A stretch of 64,000 nucleotides of DNA from an uncultured bacterium (GTDB lineage: Bacteria; Margulisbacteria; Marinamargulisbacteria; SXXA01): NCBI GenBank assembly GCA_903864835.1, contig CAIPHK010000010.1, positions 21,771-85,770 of the forward strand, in the 5' to 3' direction. This document shows positions 63,922 to 64,000 of the stretch, piece by piece. Both the position numbers and the translations under genes were made by a program. The notes under the pieces were generated by a model. That model saw nothing but the letters and a program-made list of their open reading frames with translations, did not search any database and had not been told where the DNA came from. The stretch's first letter is position 1. Each line of letters opens with the position of its first letter.

Positions 63922-64000
63922 GGGCAAAAAGTTAAAGTGAGAACAACCTCCTTCCAGTGGACCAATCATCGTTAAATTCAATGAGGATGGCGGAGACGAG

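Noticed and set aside
1..64000. CRISPR array, rRNA operon, IS element with terminal repeats, or altered genetic code
   Set aside because: No regularly spaced repeats, no rRNA signatures and no transposase were seen; TGA, TAG and TAA all end well-supported genes.

Overview
The window looks like chromosomal DNA of an uncultured or poorly studied Gram-negative-type (two-membrane) bacterium of Terrabacteria character; Candidatus Margulisbacteria or a neighbouring lineage is my best guess, with low to moderate confidence. Pointers are signal-peptide beta-barrel-like proteins together with SLH domains, the rpsP-khpA-ylqD-trmD-rplS gene order with YlqD (a family I associate with Firmicutes and Cyanobacteria), and frequent start codons sitting about 7-12 bases downstream of a -10 box without a Shine-Dalgarno site. 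TGA ends many genes, so the genetic code is standard. No database search was possible, so all family assignments rest on motifs and remembered family features.

Layout. Bases 1-6008: a partial membrane protein, an AEC permease, mnmA, then pepF-cysE-trpC. Bases 6032-13913: one long plus-strand run headed by a good promoter (rpsP, khpA, ylqD, trmD, rplS, argC, priA, a eukaryote-type UDP-sugar pyrophosphorylase and a FAD amine oxidase); rimM is missing from its usual place. Bases 13916-19445: class I ribonucleotide reductase nrdA-nrdB behind a 180-base leader, then fumC. Bases 19474-30084: an eight-gene minus-strand operon icd-pheS-pheT-mutS-rfbC followed by three genes resembling the decaprenyl-phosphoryl-arabinose (DPA) branch of mycobacteria (UbiA-type phosphoribosyltransferase, DprE1-like and DprE2-like).

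Bases 30192-32905: small and unknown genes, a gamma-carbonic anhydrase, an exported barrel-like protein whose upstream region carries a run of 14 C, and tRNA-Leu(CAA). Bases 32980-41527: uvrD/pcrA, pepN, recJ and mltG, with small structured gaps. Bases 41638-51311: lipA-plsY-gpsA, an initiating sugar-phosphate transferase, a nadD-coaE fusion, pyruvoyl arginine decarboxylase, a histidinol-phosphatase-like enzyme, lepA and pabB. Bases 51336-60240: yebC, a pair of large surface proteins (a four-repeat protein with a sorting-type C-terminus, and a PorV-like barrel joined to SLH repeats), trmJ and an Atm1-type ABC exporter.

Bases 60367-64000 differ: a frame-broken barrel gene, 700 bases with no clear gene, a lysozyme-like/DUF3892 protein overlapped by a membrane-anchored partner, and decayed DUF1016 (YhcG) and RhuM genes. 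A diverged ~110-base direct repeat carrying promoter and start codon precedes both the lysozyme pair and RhuM. This is accessory, defence- or toxin-island-like DNA and is the least explained part of the window. The most interesting signals are this repeat-linked cassette, the PorV/SLH surface pair, the DPA module with Ala at the benzothiazinone cysteine position, the nadD-coaE fusion, and the C14 tract.
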